Assembly: GCF_046115505.1 (NCBI RefSeq)
Contig: NZ_CP170736.1
Span: 1,426,001 to 1,490,000 of the forward strand
DNA: 64,000 bases
Direction: 5' to 3'
From: Dellaglioa kimchii
Lineage (GTDB): Bacteria > Bacillota > Bacilli > Lactobacillales > Lactobacillaceae
Under the pieces are notes generated by a model. That model was not told the DNA's origin and did not search any database. It was given only the letters and a program-made list of their open reading frames with translations. Shown in pieces: positions 51,291-59,193 of this stretch. A program made the position numbers and the translations under genes. The first letter of the stretch is position 1. Each line of letters starts with the position of its first letter.

Positions 51291-51872
51291 ATGATAAAAA
51301 CTGAGAGAGAAAAGATGTCAGATGGTGAACCGTATGAGCAGTTGGATCCGGAATTAGTTGAACGACGAGAACTGATTCGGAGAAAACTGCGGACAATTAA
51401 CCAGCTTGACGATAATAAGCAACAAAATACAAATATTAAAGCATTATTGGCTGATTCCGGTGAAGACTTTTGGGCCGAAACAGGAATCGAATTTGATTAT
51501 GGATTTAATATTCATATCGGAAATCACTTTTATGCGAACTACCATTTAACGATGTTGGACACTTGTCCAATCACAATTGGTGATCATTGTTACATTGGAC
51601 CAGACGTTGGATTTTACACGCCAGTACACCCCTTATCTGCAAAATTACGTGATGCGGATGTTGAAATGGGTAAACCAATTACGGTTGGTGATAGTGTCTG
51701 GATGGGTGGACACGTCACGATTTTACCAGGAGTTACAATTGGTAATCGAGTCGTTGTCGGCGCTGGCTCAGTGGTCACAAAATCGTTTGGTGATGATCTC
51801 GTAATTGCGGGTAACCCGGCACGAATTATTCGTTATCTAGATGATAATGGTGACGTGAGTCCAGGTAAGTGA
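51291..51872 (+). CDS. Maltose O-acetyltransferase-type hexapeptide transferase
   Basis: Left-handed beta-helix acetyltransferase of 193 residues. The family start (TEREKMSDGEPYEQLDPELV) is kept only if ATG 51291 is used. The alternative ATG 51315 has a GAGAGAGA site but would cut into the Mac domain. The catalytic His lies in YTPVHPLSAKLR (about residue 113), and the end is GNPARIIRYL. Paralogue of the gene at 40602, about half-length similar by eye. Acceptor sugar unknown. Confidence 0.85.
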   Translation: MIKTEREKMSDGEPYEQLDPELVERRELIRRKLRTINQLDDNKQQNTNIKALLADSGEDFWAETGIEFDYGFNIHIGNHFYANYHLTMLDTCPITIGDHCYIGPDVGFYTPVHPLSAKLRDADVEMGKPITVGDSVWMGGHVTILPGVTIGNRVVVGAGSVVTKSFGDDLVIAGNPARIIRYLDDNGDVSPGK

Positions 51873-51929
51873 TTCGATAGAATATTATAATTTACGTTAT
51901 GAGTATTTGTATAAGATAGCAAAGCTAAC

Positions 51930-51984
51930 AAGCACGCTGTGCAGATATCCCTAGTGGAGAAACTGTATCAGTGTGCTTTTTTTT
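51930..51984 (+). terminator. Terminator after acetyltransferase gene
   Basis: AAGCACGCTG pairs with CAGTGTGCTT (one G-T pair) over a long partly paired loop, then eight T. Confidence 0.75.
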
Positions 51985-52064
51985 GTGCAATTAAAAGCAG
52001 AATTATTGGAGTGAGTGCGGCGATGAATTAAAGATCGTGCTCTAAAATTTAGGAGGAAATTTTT

Positions 52065-53672
52065 ATTTTAGAAAAACAGAATATCGACAAAAAAATGTTT
52101 TTACCAACTGTGGCATTATTTATTTTAGTATCAGTTGGATTATTACTCGGTGGGTCTGGTTTGAAGGCAGAATTAGGTTCAATAATGGATGCTATTACGG
52201 CCCACTTGAGTTGGGCTTATCTTGGTATCTATATTCTCAATTTTGTTTTCTTTTTATATATTGCATTAAGCCATTATGGCAAAATTACATTGGGTAATAA
52301 AGGTGAAAAGCCAGCATACAGTGATTTTAAATGGGGTAGTATGGTATTTGCGACGGCCATTGATGCCAGTATTTTAATGCTTAGCATGGTTGATCCGCTT
52401 CGTTATGTACAACAACCTTTGTTTGGTGCTAAAGCGATGTCGCCTGCTAATTATCAAAATGCTCACATGTTAGGTCAATTCGATTGGGGTCCAATGGCGT
52501 GGATGATGTTCGCATCTTCAGCTGTAATTATTTCATACGTTATGTACGTTAAAAAAGCGAAAGTTATGTGTGTTAGTGATGTGATTCCTATGTTAAAAGG
52601 GGATCAACCTTATAAAAAAATCTTACGAAAAATTATTGATTTTCTTGTCGTTTTCGGTATTATGGGCGGTGTTGGTTCATCAGTTGGGATGGAAATACCT
52701 GTATTATCTAAAATTATTGCAACATTAACGGGAGTCCAAGACACAATTCTTTTAAAATTAGCATTATTTGTTGTCCTGTTCAGCATTTTCACGTTAACTA
52801 TGTTTAAAGGAATTAAGGGTGGGATTGATCGATTGAGTTCAGCTCATATTTGGACAGCCATTGGCTTTTTGTTAATTGTTCTGTTAGTTGGACCAACGGT
52901 TTATATTTTGAAGTCAGAAGGTAACAGTCTTGTACTGATGGTTACTCAATTTGTAGCGATGAGTACAGGGACAGCTTCAGGATTAGGTCATGCGATTGAT
53001 CCAGTTAAATCGGAAACAATTTTCTACTGGGGTTGGTGGTTAACTTTCATGCCATTCATGGGCCTATTTATTGCTAGAATTTCGCGTGGACGAACGATTC
53101 GTCAGGTGATATTAGGAATGCTTGCGTATGGTGCTTTAGGATGTATGAGTTTCTACGCAATCTTAGGTGGTTATTCACTCTACTTACAACAAAGTGGAGC
53201 TGCTGATTTAATTCATACACTAAATGTATATGGTCAAGCTGCAGCAATTGCACAAGTTATTTCAACGTTGCCATTTAAATACGTTATGCTAGTTATCTAT
53301 GCGATTTCATGTTTTATCTTTTTAGCAACGACAATTTCATCATCTGCATTTATCGTGTCGTCGTTTACTAGTACAAAACTCAAACCGTCAGAACAACCAA
53401 GTTTATTTAGCCGATTAGTTTGGATGGGAATCTTCATGTTATTCTCATTTGGTATCGTCTTTGTTGGTGGCTTTAAAACAATCCAAGCTATCTGTTTATT
53501 AGCTGGGTTCCCATTAATTTTTGTGTCATTGTTATTGATTATTTCAACGTGGCAGTACTTAGCCGAAGATCGTTCAACGGAAAGTGCTCATGATTCATTG
53601 ATGAAAATTTTTGGAAAATTAAAGAAGAACTTAGTTTCTTATCAACATTTGATACATGATAGTAATAACTAA
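52065..53672 (+). CDS. BCCT-family transporter (betaine/carnitine/choline type), apparent ATT start
   Basis: Sodium- or proton-coupled transporter of 535 residues with 12 membrane helices. The signature block ETIFYWGWWLTFMPFM then ARISRGRTIRQ is near residues 323-345. The likely ligand is glycine betaine or a similar quaternary amine used as osmoprotectant. AGGAGG at 52051-52056 is eight bases before an in-frame ATT, giving (M)LEKQNIDKKMFLPT. The first ATG, 52095, has no binding site, though helix 1 would still be complete from it. So initiation at ATT is the best reading; the alternative is a weak start at 52095. The long C-terminal tail is short compared with osmosensing BetP. Confidence 0.85.
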   Translation: MLEKQNIDKKMFLPTVALFILVSVGLLLGGSGLKAELGSIMDAITAHLSWAYLGIYILNFVFFLYIALSHYGKITLGNKGEKPAYSDFKWGSMVFATAIDASILMLSMVDPLRYVQQPLFGAKAMSPANYQNAHMLGQFDWGPMAWMMFASSAVIISYVMYVKKAKVMCVSDVIPMLKGDQPYKKILRKIIDFLVVFGIMGGVGSSVGMEIPVLSKIIATLTGVQDTILLKLALFVVLFSIFTLTMFKGIKGGIDRLSSAHIWTAIGFLLIVLLVGPTVYILKSEGNSLVLMVTQFVAMSTGTASGLGHAIDPVKSETIFYWGWWLTFMPFMGLFIARISRGRTIRQVILGMLAYGALGCMSFYAILGGYSLYLQQSGAADLIHTLNVYGQAAAIAQVISTLPFKYVMLVIYAISCFIFLATTISSSAFIVSSFTSTKLKPSEQPSLFSRLVWMGIFMLFSFGIVFVGGFKTIQAICLLAGFPLIFVSLLLIISTWQYLAEDRSTESAHDSLMKIFGKLKKNLVSYQHLIHDSNN

Positions 53673-53681
53673 ATATAAAGA

Positions 53682-53713
53682 GGCCACTCCGTTATTATGG
53701 AGTGGTTTTTTAG
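53682..53713 (+). terminator. Terminator of the BCCT gene
   Basis: CCACTCC-gttattat-GGAGTGG is followed by six T. Confidence 0.9.
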
Positions 53714-53819
53714 TACCCATTTTTAGTATTATGTCATAACCTACGCTGTTCCCAATTAAAAATAACCGTAAGCCTTAAACTGGAGCCTTCTAAATCTATC
53801 AATATTAAAATCTAAATAT

Positions 53820-53848
53820 TTGAAAAATCCGAAATAAAAACATATGAT
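53820..53848 (+). promoter_or_regulatory. Promoter of the rhodanese gene
   Basis: TTGAAA and TATGAT are 17 bases apart, 64 bases before the ATG. Confidence 0.7.
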
Positions 53849-53911
53849 AATATAGATAATAAATTGATACAGACTAATAAAAACCATAACTAAATAAAAG
53901 AGGGTAACTAA

Positions 53912-54217
53912 ATGAACTTTGAAGATGATATTCCAACAATTACGACTACGGAACTTGACCTATTATTAGCACAAAAGCCACAGATTATTGATGTTCGAGA
54001 AGACGATGAGTTCGCTGAAGGTCATATTCCTGGGGCAATAAATATCCCGTTAGATGAAGTTGACGATTATGAATTAACAGGTAAAGCATATATTATTTGT
54101 CGATCAGGACGTCGTAGTGCACAAGCTGCGGATATCCTATTTGAAAAAGGTTATGATGTTGTTGATGTATATGGCGGAATGCTTAGCTGGCAAGGTTCAA
54201 CAGTTACAGGTAGTTAA
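53912..54217 (+). CDS. Rhodanese-like sulfurtransferase
   Basis: Single-domain rhodanese of 101 residues. The active-site loop is CRSGRRS with Cys63, and IIDVREDDEFAEGHIPGAINIP is the CH2A-type signature. Cytoplasmic; it moves sulfane sulfur to an acceptor that cannot be told from sequence. AGAGGGT precedes the ATG. A one-gene unit with its own promoter and terminator. Confidence 0.92.
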   Translation: MNFEDDIPTITTTELDLLLAQKPQIIDVREDDEFAEGHIPGAINIPLDEVDDYELTGKAYIICRSGRRSAQAADILFEKGYDVVDVYGGMLSWQGSTVTGS

Positions 54218-54253
54218 ACGTTTTCAGCGATAGCATATTTTTATTAAAATTTG

Positions 54254-54284
54254 GGGCGTATTACTTGTGTATACGCCTCTTTTT
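54254..54284 (+). terminator. Terminator of the rhodanese gene
   Basis: GGCGTAT and ATACGCC pair around a 9-base loop, then T. Confidence 0.82.
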
Positions 54285-54385
54285 ACATTATAATAAGTCA
54301 AATAAACATTTATGTATTAGAAATCAATAATTTTTTGCTTTATTTTGGGTGGGAACTAAGGCGATCTATAACTAGGAGGGTCAAA

Positions 54386-54811
54386 ATGATTGAGTTAAGT
54401 GGGACTTTCAACAAACTAAATCAGTTGTTGAGCTTGTATGGGAAACAAGATGGACTAATGAACATTAAACAATTGGGGACAATTGATACTTATTATCTAA
54501 ATGCGATCGAACAGTTGAACAGTCCAACAATTGGACGTGTTTCAAAATTGTTGAATCAATCAACGCCAAATACGAATTACCATTTGAAAAAATTAATCAC
54601 ATTAGGATTAGTGGAAAAAAAGGCTGATATAACAGATAAACGAGTTGTTCACTTATCTGTTACGGATAAGTATAAAGGTCTGACAACTTTTAATAGTGAT
54701 TTTTGGAATCAATTGGAAAGTAAATTGGAAACGCAAGTTACAGGGCAAGATCTTGCAACGTTCAGACGCGTTTTAAAAGAGACAATTAGTCAGATTGAAT
54801 CGATGGAATAA
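54386..54811 (+). CDS. MarR-family transcriptional regulator
   Basis: Winged-helix regulator of 141 residues. The DNA-binding part spans about 40-95 (SPTIGRVSKLLNQSTPNTNYHLKKLITLGLVEKKAD then KRVVHLSVT), with dimerisation helices at both ends. The start is ATG 54386 after TAGGAGGG; the frame is open upstream, but that part is the rhodanese terminator region. No divergent target gene; it may control itself or a distant gene. Confidence 0.86.
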   Translation: MIELSGTFNKLNQLLSLYGKQDGLMNIKQLGTIDTYYLNAIEQLNSPTIGRVSKLLNQSTPNTNYHLKKLITLGLVEKKADITDKRVVHLSVTDKYKGLTTFNSDFWNQLESKLETQVTGQDLATFRRVLKETISQIESME

Positions 54812-54893
54812 GTTAAATAATTAGAATTTATTTAAGAAAATGGCGTATTTAATTAATAAGCATGCAGTATAATTGAATACATCGATACCTAGT

Positions 54894-54924
54894 AAGAACG
54901 ATAATTGCATCGTTCTTTTTATTT
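54894..54924 (+). terminator. Terminator after the MarR gene
   Basis: AAGAACGAT-aattgc-ATCGTTCTT is followed by T. Confidence 0.9.
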
Positions 54925-54945
54925 TTGGCAAAGATGATTTAACGC

Positions 54946-55001
54946 TTGCGATATAAAATTTAATGAGGTATGATAAGTAGATGGAAACGAACAGATGTTC
55001 T
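54946..55001 (+). promoter_or_regulatory. recA promoter and LexA box
   Basis: TTGCGA (54946-54951) and TATGAT (54969-54974) are 17 bases apart. CGAACAGATGTTCT at 54988-55001 matches the Gram-positive LexA/DinR consensus CGAACRNRYGTTYG at 13 of 14 positions and lies just after +1. This predicts SOS induction of recA. Confidence 0.88.
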
Positions 55002-55026
55002 ACTATTGAGAGGATGGTTACTAACT

Positions 55027-56187
55027 ATGGCTAACAGAAGTATTGCAACCGGAGACGGCAAAAGAAAAGACGGTAAAGAACGCGAAGCAGCACTAGAAAA
55101 AGCGTTATCAGCAATTACAAAAGAATTCGGACAAGGTGCCATTATGAAGATGGGGGACAAAGCCGACACGAAGATTGATGTTACTTCAACTGGTATTTTA
55201 TCGTTGGATTACGCATTAGGAGTTGGTGGTTTTCCTAAAGGCCGTATTGTTGAAATATACGGACCAGAAAGTTCTGGTAAAACAACAATTGCACTTCATG
55301 CAACAGCAGAAGTCCAAAAAAATGGTGGTACAGTTGCTTATATCGATGCTGAAAATGCCATGGATCCCGCATATGCAACAGCATTAGGTGTTGATATTGA
55401 TGGATTACTATTATCACAACCAGATACTGGTGAACAAGGATTAGAAATTGCAGATGCTTTGGTATCCAGTGGTGCCGTTGATCTTGTCGTTATTGATTCA
55501 GTTGCAGCTTTAGTTCCTCGTGCAGAAATTGAAGGCGAAATGGGTGACGCTCATGTTGGGTTACAAGCTCGTATGATGTCACAAGCTCTCCGTAAATTGG
55601 CTGGTTCAATCAACAAAACAAGAACAACTGTTATTTTTATTAATCAATTACGTGAAAAAGTTGGTGTCATGTTTGGTAGTCCTGAAACAACACCAGGTGG
55701 CCGTGCTTTAAAATTCTACGCAACAATTCGTTTAGACGTTCGTCGTCGTGGACAAATTAAAGATGGTACGGATGTTATTGGTAATGAAACAACCATTAAA
55801 GTTGTTAAAAATAAAGTAGCGCCACCATTTAAAATTGCTGAATTAAACATGATGTACGGATCAGGTATCTCAGCTACTGCTGATATCTTAGATCTTGCTG
55901 TTGAAAATGGTATCGCTGAAAAAGCTGGGTCATGGTTCTCATACCATGGCGAACGTTTAGGTCAAGGTAAACCAAATGTTGTTAATATTTTGGAACAAAA
56001 ACCTGATATGTTACATGATATGGACCAAGAAGTTCGTGCAAAAATATTTGCACCTGATGAAGAACCAGTCAAAGAAGTTAAAGAAGAAACAGCAGCACCA
56101 AAGAAAACAACTAAAAAAGTTAAAAAAGCTGACGATGCTCCAGTGTTAGATTCAAAAATCGAAACATTAGATTTACCAGAAGCTTAA
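55027..56187 (+). CDS. recA: Recombinase RecA
   Basis: Strand-exchange ATPase of 386 residues and co-protease for LexA. Walker A is GPESSGKTT at 79-87. FINQLREKVGVMFGSPETTPGG holds the L2 region. The C-terminal tail is long, with KEVKEETAAPKKTTKK. ATG 55027 follows GAGAGGATGG; the frame extends upstream, but that is the promoter. The next genes on the opposite strand are another SOS unit. Certain. Confidence 0.98.
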   Translation: MANRSIATGDGKRKDGKEREAALEKALSAITKEFGQGAIMKMGDKADTKIDVTSTGILSLDYALGVGGFPKGRIVEIYGPESSGKTTIALHATAEVQKNGGTVAYIDAENAMDPAYATALGVDIDGLLLSQPDTGEQGLEIADALVSSGAVDLVVIDSVAALVPRAEIEGEMGDAHVGLQARMMSQALRKLAGSINKTRTTVIFINQLREKVGVMFGSPETTPGGRALKFYATIRLDVRRRGQIKDGTDVIGNETTIKVVKNKVAPPFKIAELNMMYGSGISATADILDLAVENGIAEKAGSWFSYHGERLGQGKPNVVNILEQKPDMLHDMDQEVRAKIFAPDEEPVKEVKEETAAPKKTTKKVKKADDAPVLDSKIETLDLPEA

Positions 56188-56204
56188 TAAAAAAATAGTG
56201 AAGT

Positions 56205-56246
56205 AAACCTCCAGTATTGGATTAGTCCAATACTGGAGGTTTTTTA
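56205..56246 (+). terminator. recA terminator
   Basis: A 17-bp stem, AACCTCCAGTATTGGAT-ta-gTCCAATACTGGAGGTT in form, is followed by T. Confidence 0.93.
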
Positions 56247-56263
56247 TAATTGATCAAACAAAA

Positions 56264-56316
56264 AAGGTAGAAGAAGTGTATAAGTAGATAACTTCCACTT
56301 ACACACTTCTTCTACC
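56264..56316 (-). terminator. Terminator overlapping the end of the YolD-like gene
   Basis: On the minus strand GGTAGAAGAAGTGT(G)TAAGT pairs with ACTTATACACTTCTTCTACC, then TTTTTT. The stop codon of the YolD-like gene lies in its left arm. Confidence 0.85.
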
Positions 56317-56709
56317 TTCTCCTTTGGGCATATGGATCAATGATATTGCATGAATATCATTAATTTTAACGGTGATATTATTGATAATTATATTATCTTC
56401 ATACCAGCCATTAATGAGTCCTTGTACAGGTTCTAAAAGTGTATCATCCAAATTTTTGTTAGTGAGATCGACAGTGACAGGGGTAGATTTAATGATTGCC
56501 AAATTAATTACTTCTGCAATTTTAGTATCATTCATCTTAATGTCATGTGTTAATTTCTGTTTTCGTGTCTCTTCGTTTAATTTTTTTGTTCGAGCCGATG
56601 TATGATCGCTTAAATAGAATCCTTGCCATTTCATCATACCGCGATCGTGATAATCATATTTTAAAAATTGATTTATCAAATTTGCATCAACATCAGTTAT
56701 TTTATTCAT
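56299..56709 (-). CDS. YolD-like protein
   Basis: Protein of 136 residues with a YolD-like domain. RGMMKWQGFYLSDHTSA near the start is the family signature, and it is found beside Y-family polymerases in Firmicutes. The start is ATG 56709 after GGAGG; it overlaps the end of the polymerase gene by eight bases, so the two are coupled and share its LexA-controlled promoter. Thought to be an accessory of the UmuC-like polymerase; exact role unknown. Confidence 0.83.
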   Translation of the reverse strand: MNKITDVDANLINQFLKYDYHDRGMMKWQGFYLSDHTSARTKKLNEETRKQKLTHDIKMNDTKIAEVINLAIIKSTPVTVDLTNKNLDDTLLEPVQGLINGWYEDNIIINNITVKINDIHAISLIHMPKGEGRRSV

Positions 56710-58012
56710 AAGTGTTACCTCCAGCATGGCCACCGACTAGACCAGCGCGATAAATAGCTGTTGCACCTTCAGACTTACTGGAGAGTTTTACGATCGATTT
56801 AAAACCATATTTTTTTCGTATAATATCAATGGTGTTATCTAAGTTGTGATTTTTTTGTTCCGTATTATTGGTGTCAAACATGTCTAATTGTTGACTATTA
56901 TCGTCAACTAATTTGCCACACGAAATACTAATATGTCTTAGAGCTTCATGATGCCATTTTTTTTGAAATAGGTCGATGGCATATTTTGTGATTTGGGCAT
57001 TACTATTTGTTGAATCAATTTTTAATGAACTACCAAAGCCTGAATATTTTTTTCCAGAATCTGTAGATTCGGCTAAAGAAAATCCAATGCCTAAATTAAT
57101 GACAGTAGCCACTTTGTGATGAGAACGTAATCGTGCTGCTACTTGTTCTGCAATTTCACGAATAACGACTTCAATTTCAGATTGGATAACATAGTCTTTT
57201 GGTAAGACTTGGCTATTACCATAGGATTTTTCCTTGGGGGTATATTTATCATGAATGATTGAACGATCAATTCCCCAAGAAAATGCAAATAATTGGCTAC
57301 CGATTACGCCAAATTTGTTTTTTAATTCATAGGGGTTGAAGTGAGCTAAATCGTTCATTGAATTAATATGATTTTTTTTTAATTTTTCGGCCGTTCTAGA
57401 GCCGATTGACCAAATATCATCAAGTTGCGTTATTGGCCATAACTTATCCGGGACATCTTCATAGTGCCATTCAGCAATTAAACTATGGTTATGTTTTGCC
57501 TCAATATCCAGGGCGAATTTAGCAAGAAGTGGATTATCACCAATACCAACAGTTGTATAAATACCTGTTTTCCCTTTGACCGCAAGTTGAATTTTACGAG
57601 CCACTTCATAGGGACTATTTCCGAAAAGTTTCCAACTAGTGGTCATATCAATAATTGACTCATCAATAGAGTATGGGTGGATATCGTCATTAGACGCAAA
57701 TTGTTGAAATAGTTTATTGATTTTTAAGTTCTCTTCTATGTAAAGATTCATTCTTGGTTGGGCAATAACTAAACGTTTATCATGAATTGGCACGTCAGTA
57801 GCTCTTGATACGTTTGTGATACCAAATATTTTCTTAGCCATAGGGCTAGCAGCTAGTACTAACCCACTACCCGTATTATTTTCTGTAGACATAACAACGA
57901 GAATAGAGCGTAATGGATTAAGACCGCGCGCAACTGATTCAACAGAAGCATAGAAAGATTTAGAATCAATCATAAAGATGACTTTTCTGGGTTCATTACT
58001 ATAATTGTACAT
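56702..58012 (-). CDS. Y-family (UmuC/UvrX-like) translesion DNA polymerase
   Basis: Error-prone lesion-bypass polymerase of 436 residues. VIFMIDSKSFYASVE near residue 12 carries the first catalytic Asp, and YSIDESIIDMT holds the SIDE-type Asp-Glu motif. The helix-hairpin-helix and little-finger domains follow. ATG 58012 is nine bases after AGGAGG; two upstream Met codons lie in the leader. A LexA box inside its promoter makes it an SOS gene. Phage and plasmid UvrX/ImpB proteins are close relatives, so it could have come by transfer. LexA itself is outside the window. Confidence 0.9.
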   Translation of the reverse strand: MYNYSNEPRKVIFMIDSKSFYASVESVARGLNPLRSILVVMSTENNTGSGLVLAASPMAKKIFGITNVSRATDVPIHDKRLVIAQPRMNLYIEENLKINKLFQQFASNDDIHPYSIDESIIDMTTSWKLFGNSPYEVARKIQLAVKGKTGIYTTVGIGDNPLLAKFALDIEAKHNHSLIAEWHYEDVPDKLWPITQLDDIWSIGSRTAEKLKKNHINSMNDLAHFNPYELKNKFGVIGSQLFAFSWGIDRSIIHDKYTPKEKSYGNSQVLPKDYVIQSEIEVVIREIAEQVAARLRSHHKVATVINLGIGFSLAESTDSGKKYSGFGSSLKIDSTNSNAQITKYAIDLFQKKWHHEALRHISISCGKLVDDNSQQLDMFDTNNTEQKNHNLDNTIDIIRKKYGFKSIVKLSSKSEGATAIYRAGLVGGHAGGNTYE

Positions 58013-58040
58013 TCGAGGAAACCTCCTTAACATATATCTA

Positions 58041-58069
58041 ATTATACGAACATACGTTCCTTTAGTCAA
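58041..58069 (-). promoter_or_regulatory. SOS promoter of the translesion polymerase operon
   Basis: On the minus strand TTGACT and TATAAT are 17 bases apart. The LexA box, read on the plus strand as CGAACATACGTTCC (58047-58060, 13 of 14 consensus positions), fills the spacer. LexA bound here would exclude RNA polymerase directly. Confidence 0.9.
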
Positions 58070-58113
58070 TGATGTTTATTTAATAGACATATTCAAGAAG
58101 GGCTATAAATAAT

Positions 58114-58163
58114 AAAAAGAATAACTTATACCCTAAATATAAAGGTATAAGTTATTCTTTTTT
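58114..58163 (-). terminator. mleR terminator
   Basis: AAAAAGAATAACTTATACC and its complement pair around an 11-base loop. A and T runs on both sides let it act in either direction; it directly follows mleR on the minus strand. Confidence 0.9.
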
Positions 58164-59045
58164 CTAGATAGTAGGATCAATTAAAACGTCAATTAATTTT
58201 GCTTGTGTAGGCGTTAAAATATGACTTGTACGATAAACGAGTGACATTAAAAATTTAGGTTGGTCTAATTCTGATAAGGGGAGTGAGACCAGATCATCTG
58301 CAGCATCCAATGCTAGTTCTGTTAAAAAACCAATACCAACATTTTCAGTAACCATTTTTTTAATAATCTGACTATCACTTGTTGTATAGATGATCTTTGG
58401 TTTGAAATGATTTTTTGTTGTTAACTCTTTAAAAACGATTGGATGAACAAAACCTTCATTTTGCATAATAAATTTTTCATTTCGAAGTTCGGAAAATTTA
58501 ACGGATTCTCTTGAGGCAAGGGGATGGTGTTTACTAACGATAATCTTGAAGTGTTTAGACGCAAAATTTCTGGCAATTAAGCGATTATCTTCTATTGGTT
58601 TAACGGAACCTAATAAAGCCATATCTAATGATCCGTTTATTAACTGAAGAAGTAAGGCTTGGGAGCCGTTCTCAACTGTGTCTAGATGATTAATCAGACC
58701 TGAATTAAATAAATTGCTGACAATCTGCGGAAAATAGTATGTTCCTATAATAGGTGGTAATCCAAATCGAACGTGTTCATTTTTAAGTTGATTAATTTCT
58801 TGATTAGCAATTGTTAATTCTTTGAGAATAATATTAACATGTTCAGAAAATTGTTCACCACTTGGTGTAAAAGAAACCTGATGATGTGATTGATCACGAA
58901 TGATCAGATTTATGTCTAGTTCAGTTTCTAAGCGTTTCATTGCAGTTGTGATTGTTGGTTGACTAACCGAAAAAAAGTGAGCAACTTTTGAAAAATTTCT
59001 CAAATTAATTATTTGTTGATAATATTCTAAATCTCGAATGTTCAT
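58164..59045 (-). CDS. mleR: LysR-family regulator of malolactic fermentation
   Basis: LysR-type activator of 293 residues. The N-terminal winged helix is at 1-60 (NIRDLEYYQQIINLRNFSKVAHFFSVSQPTITTAMKRLE in pieces), with an effector domain from about 90. ATG 59045 follows AAAGGAGA; the frame extends upstream, but the family starts MNIRDLEYY. Divergent from mleS, the classic mleR/mleSP layout, with a palindrome in between. L-malate is the expected effector. The mleR name rests on context as well as sequence. Confidence 0.9.
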   Translation of the reverse strand: MNIRDLEYYQQIINLRNFSKVAHFFSVSQPTITTAMKRLETELDINLIIRDQSHHQVSFTPSGEQFSEHVNIILKELTIANQEINQLKNEHVRFGLPPIIGTYYFPQIVSNLFNSGLINHLDTVENGSQALLLQLINGSLDMALLGSVKPIEDNRLIARNFASKHFKIIVSKHHPLASRESVKFSELRNEKFIMQNEGFVHPIVFKELTTKNHFKPKIIYTTSDSQIIKKMVTENVGIGFLTELALDAADDLVSLPLSELDQPKFLMSLVYRTSHILTPTQAKLIDVLIDPTI

Positions 59046-59080
59046 TATAATCTCCTTTAAATCAACGTTTATAATCCTCA

Positions 59081-59097
59081 TATAAATAATATTTATA
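59081..59097. promoter_or_regulatory. Probable MleR binding palindrome
   Basis: TATAAATA-a-TATTTATA is a T-N11-A type LysR site, 36 bases from the mleR ATG and just upstream of the mleS -35 box, where an activator would bind. Confidence 0.6.
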
Positions 59098-59110
59098 GTA
59101 TAACACATGT

Positions 59111-59140
59111 TTGACTATAATTTTTAAAGGGGTGTATTCT
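59111..59140 (+). promoter_or_regulatory. mleSP promoter
   Basis: TTGACT and TATTCT are 18 bases apart, 54 bases before the mleS ATG. Confidence 0.65.
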
Positions 59141-59193
59141 TGCTCTTGTAAGTTAAAGAGAAAACAAAATATAAAAAAATAATGGAGGAATTA

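Noticed and set aside
54970..55026. RecA with a 19-residue extension
   Set aside because: The bases hold the -10 box and the LexA box, so they are promoter, not coding.
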